A DNA stretch of 6,474 nucleotides. Origin: Candidatus Hydrogenedentota bacterium (GTDB taxonomy: Bacteria > Hydrogenedentota > Hydrogenedentia > Hydrogenedentales > CAITNO01). Below the pieces are notes generated by a model. It was not told the DNA's origin and did not search any database. It was given only the letters and a program-made list of their open reading frames with translations. This document shows, one piece after another, positions 5,086 through 6,474 of this stretch (position 1 is its first letter; every line of letters starts with the position of its first letter). The translations under genes and the position numbers were made by a program. The stretch lies in assembly GCA_023145975.1 (NCBI GenBank), contig JAGLCZ010000563.1, forward strand, positions 1 through 6,474, written 5' to 3'.

Positions 5086-5803
5086 TGAACAACTGAATGA
5101 TAATTTGTCCTGGCGGGTAATGTGCGAAGTGATGCGTTATGCACCGGGGCGCTTCATACTTCTGGAAACCCATCCCGGCGGTGGAATGTACGACTGCCTT
5201 TCTTTGTACGACAAAGAGGGTACGCACTTTGTAGATTTCAATCGTGCGGGGCGAATCCATTTCTGGACGATTCTTCGTGGCGATACACTTCTTCCAAATA
5301 ATAATATTATTGATCCTATTGATTACAAGAGGGAAATACAGAAAGGTGTAAGTTCCAAAGAAATTGTGGATAAAATCTGTGAAGCTATCGACGTTCCCTA
5401 CCAAAAAAAACACCCCCAAAGTGACACTACAGTCATCATGATGCGCTATATAGCAGCATTTATGAGTCATGCCGCCTTTGGGATTTACCGATGGACTTGT
5501 CAGAATGGATATTACGACAGTTCTGGACTCTTAGGTTCCCAAATACAACACGAGTTTTTTTTGAAATTTCCGTTGGCAAGTCAATCACTCAGTTCCTACG
5601 ATCGCAGCAGAACCAGTTTTGATACGGCATATCATTTCTGGTTTCTGTGTAGGAATGGGAAACCACGCCTTTGTCTTAACACGAGGGGAACTCTTTTTGA
5701 TAGACATGATAATGAGTATGATTTGATATCGCTCTATCAAGAAGAAAACAGGAGTATGTGGCGTGTTGTGGGAAAAACTGCTGGACATGAAATGAAAGGA
5801 TAA
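5075..5803 (+). CDS. Conserved-looking protein of unknown function (HPGGG-x-YDCLSL motif)
   Basis: This 242-aa protein has an excellent ribosome site, AAAGGAGG (5059-5066), 8 nt before the ATG. It has no signal peptide or membrane helices, so it is probably cytosolic. Visible marks are an N-terminal LSWRVMCEVMRYAP helix, then LLETHPGGGMYDCLSLYD (about 29-46), then HFVDFNRAGRIHF. A middle segment is rich in cysteine, tyrosine and serine. The C-terminal block runs YHFWFLCRNGKPRLCLNTRGTLFD, then YDLISLYQEENRSMW (about 192-230). The motif-like, aromatic-rich pattern suggests a real conserved family, but I cannot name it or infer an activity. It is transcribed away from the inverted-repeat cassette. 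Base composition is AT-richer than the flanking core-like genes. Confidence 0.75.
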   Translation: MEFDEQLNDNLSWRVMCEVMRYAPGRFILLETHPGGGMYDCLSLYDKEGTHFVDFNRAGRIHFWTILRGDTLLPNNNIIDPIDYKREIQKGVSSKEIVDKICEAIDVPYQKKHPQSDTTVIMMRYIAAFMSHAAFGIYRWTCQNGYYDSSGLLGSQIQHEFFLKFPLASQSLSSYDRSRTSFDTAYHFWFLCRNGKPRLCLNTRGTLFDRHDNEYDLISLYQEENRSMWRVVGKTAGHEMKG

Positions 5804-5851
5804 CAATTAATAGGGATCGTCATCCATAATACGTACTGAAGTTCACCCGAA

Positions 5852-5866
5852 TATGCTTCAAGCATA
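5852..5866. other. Small hairpin downstream of the 242-aa gene
   Basis: TATGCT-TCA-AGCATA forms a 6-bp stem 49 nt after the stop codon. It is followed by ATTGTTCC, a poor U tract. It might be a weak terminator or an mRNA 3' stabilising hairpin. Confidence 0.3.
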
Positions 5867-5894
5867 ATTGTTCCGTACCCGTCCCCCACCTCAC

Positions 5895-5981
5895 CGTCAT
5901 CCCGGTTTCCTCATCGACGCAGGAGATTTGGGAATACCGGGATCCACGAAGACACAGGATTGCATAAAAACCGGAATGACG
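5895..5981. repeat. Palindromic REP/MITE-like repeat between convergent genes
   Basis: The ends CGTCATCCCGGTTT (5895-5908) and AAACCGGAATGACG (5968-5981) are inverted repeats matching at 13 of 14 bases. Inside, CCCGGT (5901-5906) can instead pair with ACCGGG (5936-5941). Repeats of the CGTCATTCCGG...CCGGAATGACG type are dispersed in many bacterial genomes and sit in intergenic gaps. This one lies between the 3' ends of two convergent genes, where it could also act as a transcription stop in both directions. Confidence 0.65.
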
Positions 5982-6036
5982 TATAGGAAGGATTTTTTAG
6001 CAGTGGATTCAAAGGGCAATCCCTGTGTAGTTCCCC

Positions 6037-6474
6037 CTAATCCGCTTGTACAGATGCAGGGGTTTCAAATTTTTCGACCAGTTCTTCCGGGGTTGCAGCA
6101 GGGGCAAAACAAACGCGGTTCCTGCATACCCAGGCGGTAGGTAACCCCTTCATCGCCTCACGCCCTTCGATAACGGGTAATGTCTGTTTCCTTTCTTCTT
6201 CGCCGGCATACATAATCAGACGATTCGGAATAAACTGTTCACCAATGATGCGGCGAAATGCGGTCATGGTCGGGTGGCGGCTGTCCCCTGCCAGGGTTAT
6301 CTCAGTGGCTCCGTGTACATAGAGGTCCGAAGCCAGGATGAATGTCAGAAAACCGGCAGGGGCACGCTGCATCATTGGCGCTGCTGCTGCCAATGTCTTT
6401 TCAGCCAGCTGTTCGTAGCGCTTCTCCCCGAAAATGATAGCCAGGCGAAGTAAGGCAAAAGCTGCCAGTGCATT
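6037..6474 (-). CDS. YyaL/DUF255 (thioredoxin-domain, SPATA20-like) protein, C-terminal fragment
   Basis: The reading frame is open to the right edge, giving the last 145 residues and the stop codon. The N-terminal part, including the start and the thioredoxin-like domain, lies outside the window. The visible part begins NALAAFALLRLAIIFGEKRYEQLAEKTL, typical of the last helices of the alpha/alpha-barrel in this family. It continues through HPTMTAFRRIIGEQFIPNR and ends in the characteristic VCRNRVCFAPAATPEELVEKF tail with paired cysteines. Family members are about 600-700 aa, with an N-terminal thioredoxin fold and a glycosidase-like barrel, and their substrate is not established. No break or frameshift is visible. 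The gene is GC-richer than the accessory block and probably belongs to the host core. Confidence 0.88.
   Translation of the reverse strand, partial: NALAAFALLRLAIIFGEKRYEQLAEKTLAAAAPMMQRAPAGFLTFILASDLYVHGATEITLAGDSRHPTMTAFRRIIGEQFIPNRLIMYAGEEERKQTLPVIEGREAMKGLPTAWVCRNRVCFAPAATPEELVEKFETPASVQAD

Noticed and set aside
5051..5470. 139-aa minus-strand ORF opposite the 242-aa gene
   Set aside because: The plus-strand gene has a strong ribosome site and motif-rich protein; this is its shadow.
5868..6140. 90-aa plus-strand ORF after the 242-aa gene
   Set aside because: It runs through the palindromic repeat and into the antisense of the DUF255 gene, with low-complexity proline-rich sequence and no ribosome site.

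Overview
The window is bacterial DNA. Genes use Shine-Dalgarno-type sites and sigma70-like promoters, and both tRNA genes encode their 3' CCA. The phylum cannot be fixed from the sequence. Hand-sampled base composition differs by region. The left (glycosyltransferase-like) and right (DUF255-family) genes are clearly more GC-rich than the middle block from about 2190 to 5800, which reads as an accessory island.

Layout: (1) 128-1777 (+), a polytopic Agl23-like (TIGR03663-type) GT-C membrane protein just behind a promoter. (2) 1859-2097 (+), a near-consensus promoter driving tRNA-Gln(CUG) and tRNA-Glu(CUC), with a terminator-like hairpin between them. (3) 2190-2969 (-), a membrane-anchored NERD-domain protein. 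(4) 3013-4772, a 1,760-bp segment bounded by 28-bp inverted repeats (26/28 identical). Inside it, on the minus strand, are a voltage-gated-type ion channel and a PD-(D/E)XK protein (HsdR N-terminal-like) overlapping by 8 nt, followed by an intrinsic terminator just inside the repeat. No transposase is present. (5) 4836-5803 (+), a hairpin-rich leader, a possible 46-aa peptide, and an unrecognised 242-aa protein with an HPGGG-x-YDCLSL motif. (6) 5895-5981, a palindromic REP/MITE-like repeat. (7) 6037-6474 (-), the C-terminal part of a YyaL/DUF255 (thioredoxin-domain) protein running off the right edge.

The most interesting object is the inverted-repeat-bounded two-gene segment. It looks like a transposase-less mobile cassette carrying one transcription unit: an S1-S6 channel coupled to a predicted nuclease. 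The channel has an aberrant selectivity filter, TGEYGD in place of TVGYGD. A membrane effector paired with a PD-(D/E)XK protein beside another nuclease-related protein (NERD) would fit a defence or abortive-infection module. That role is inference and is not shown by the sequence.
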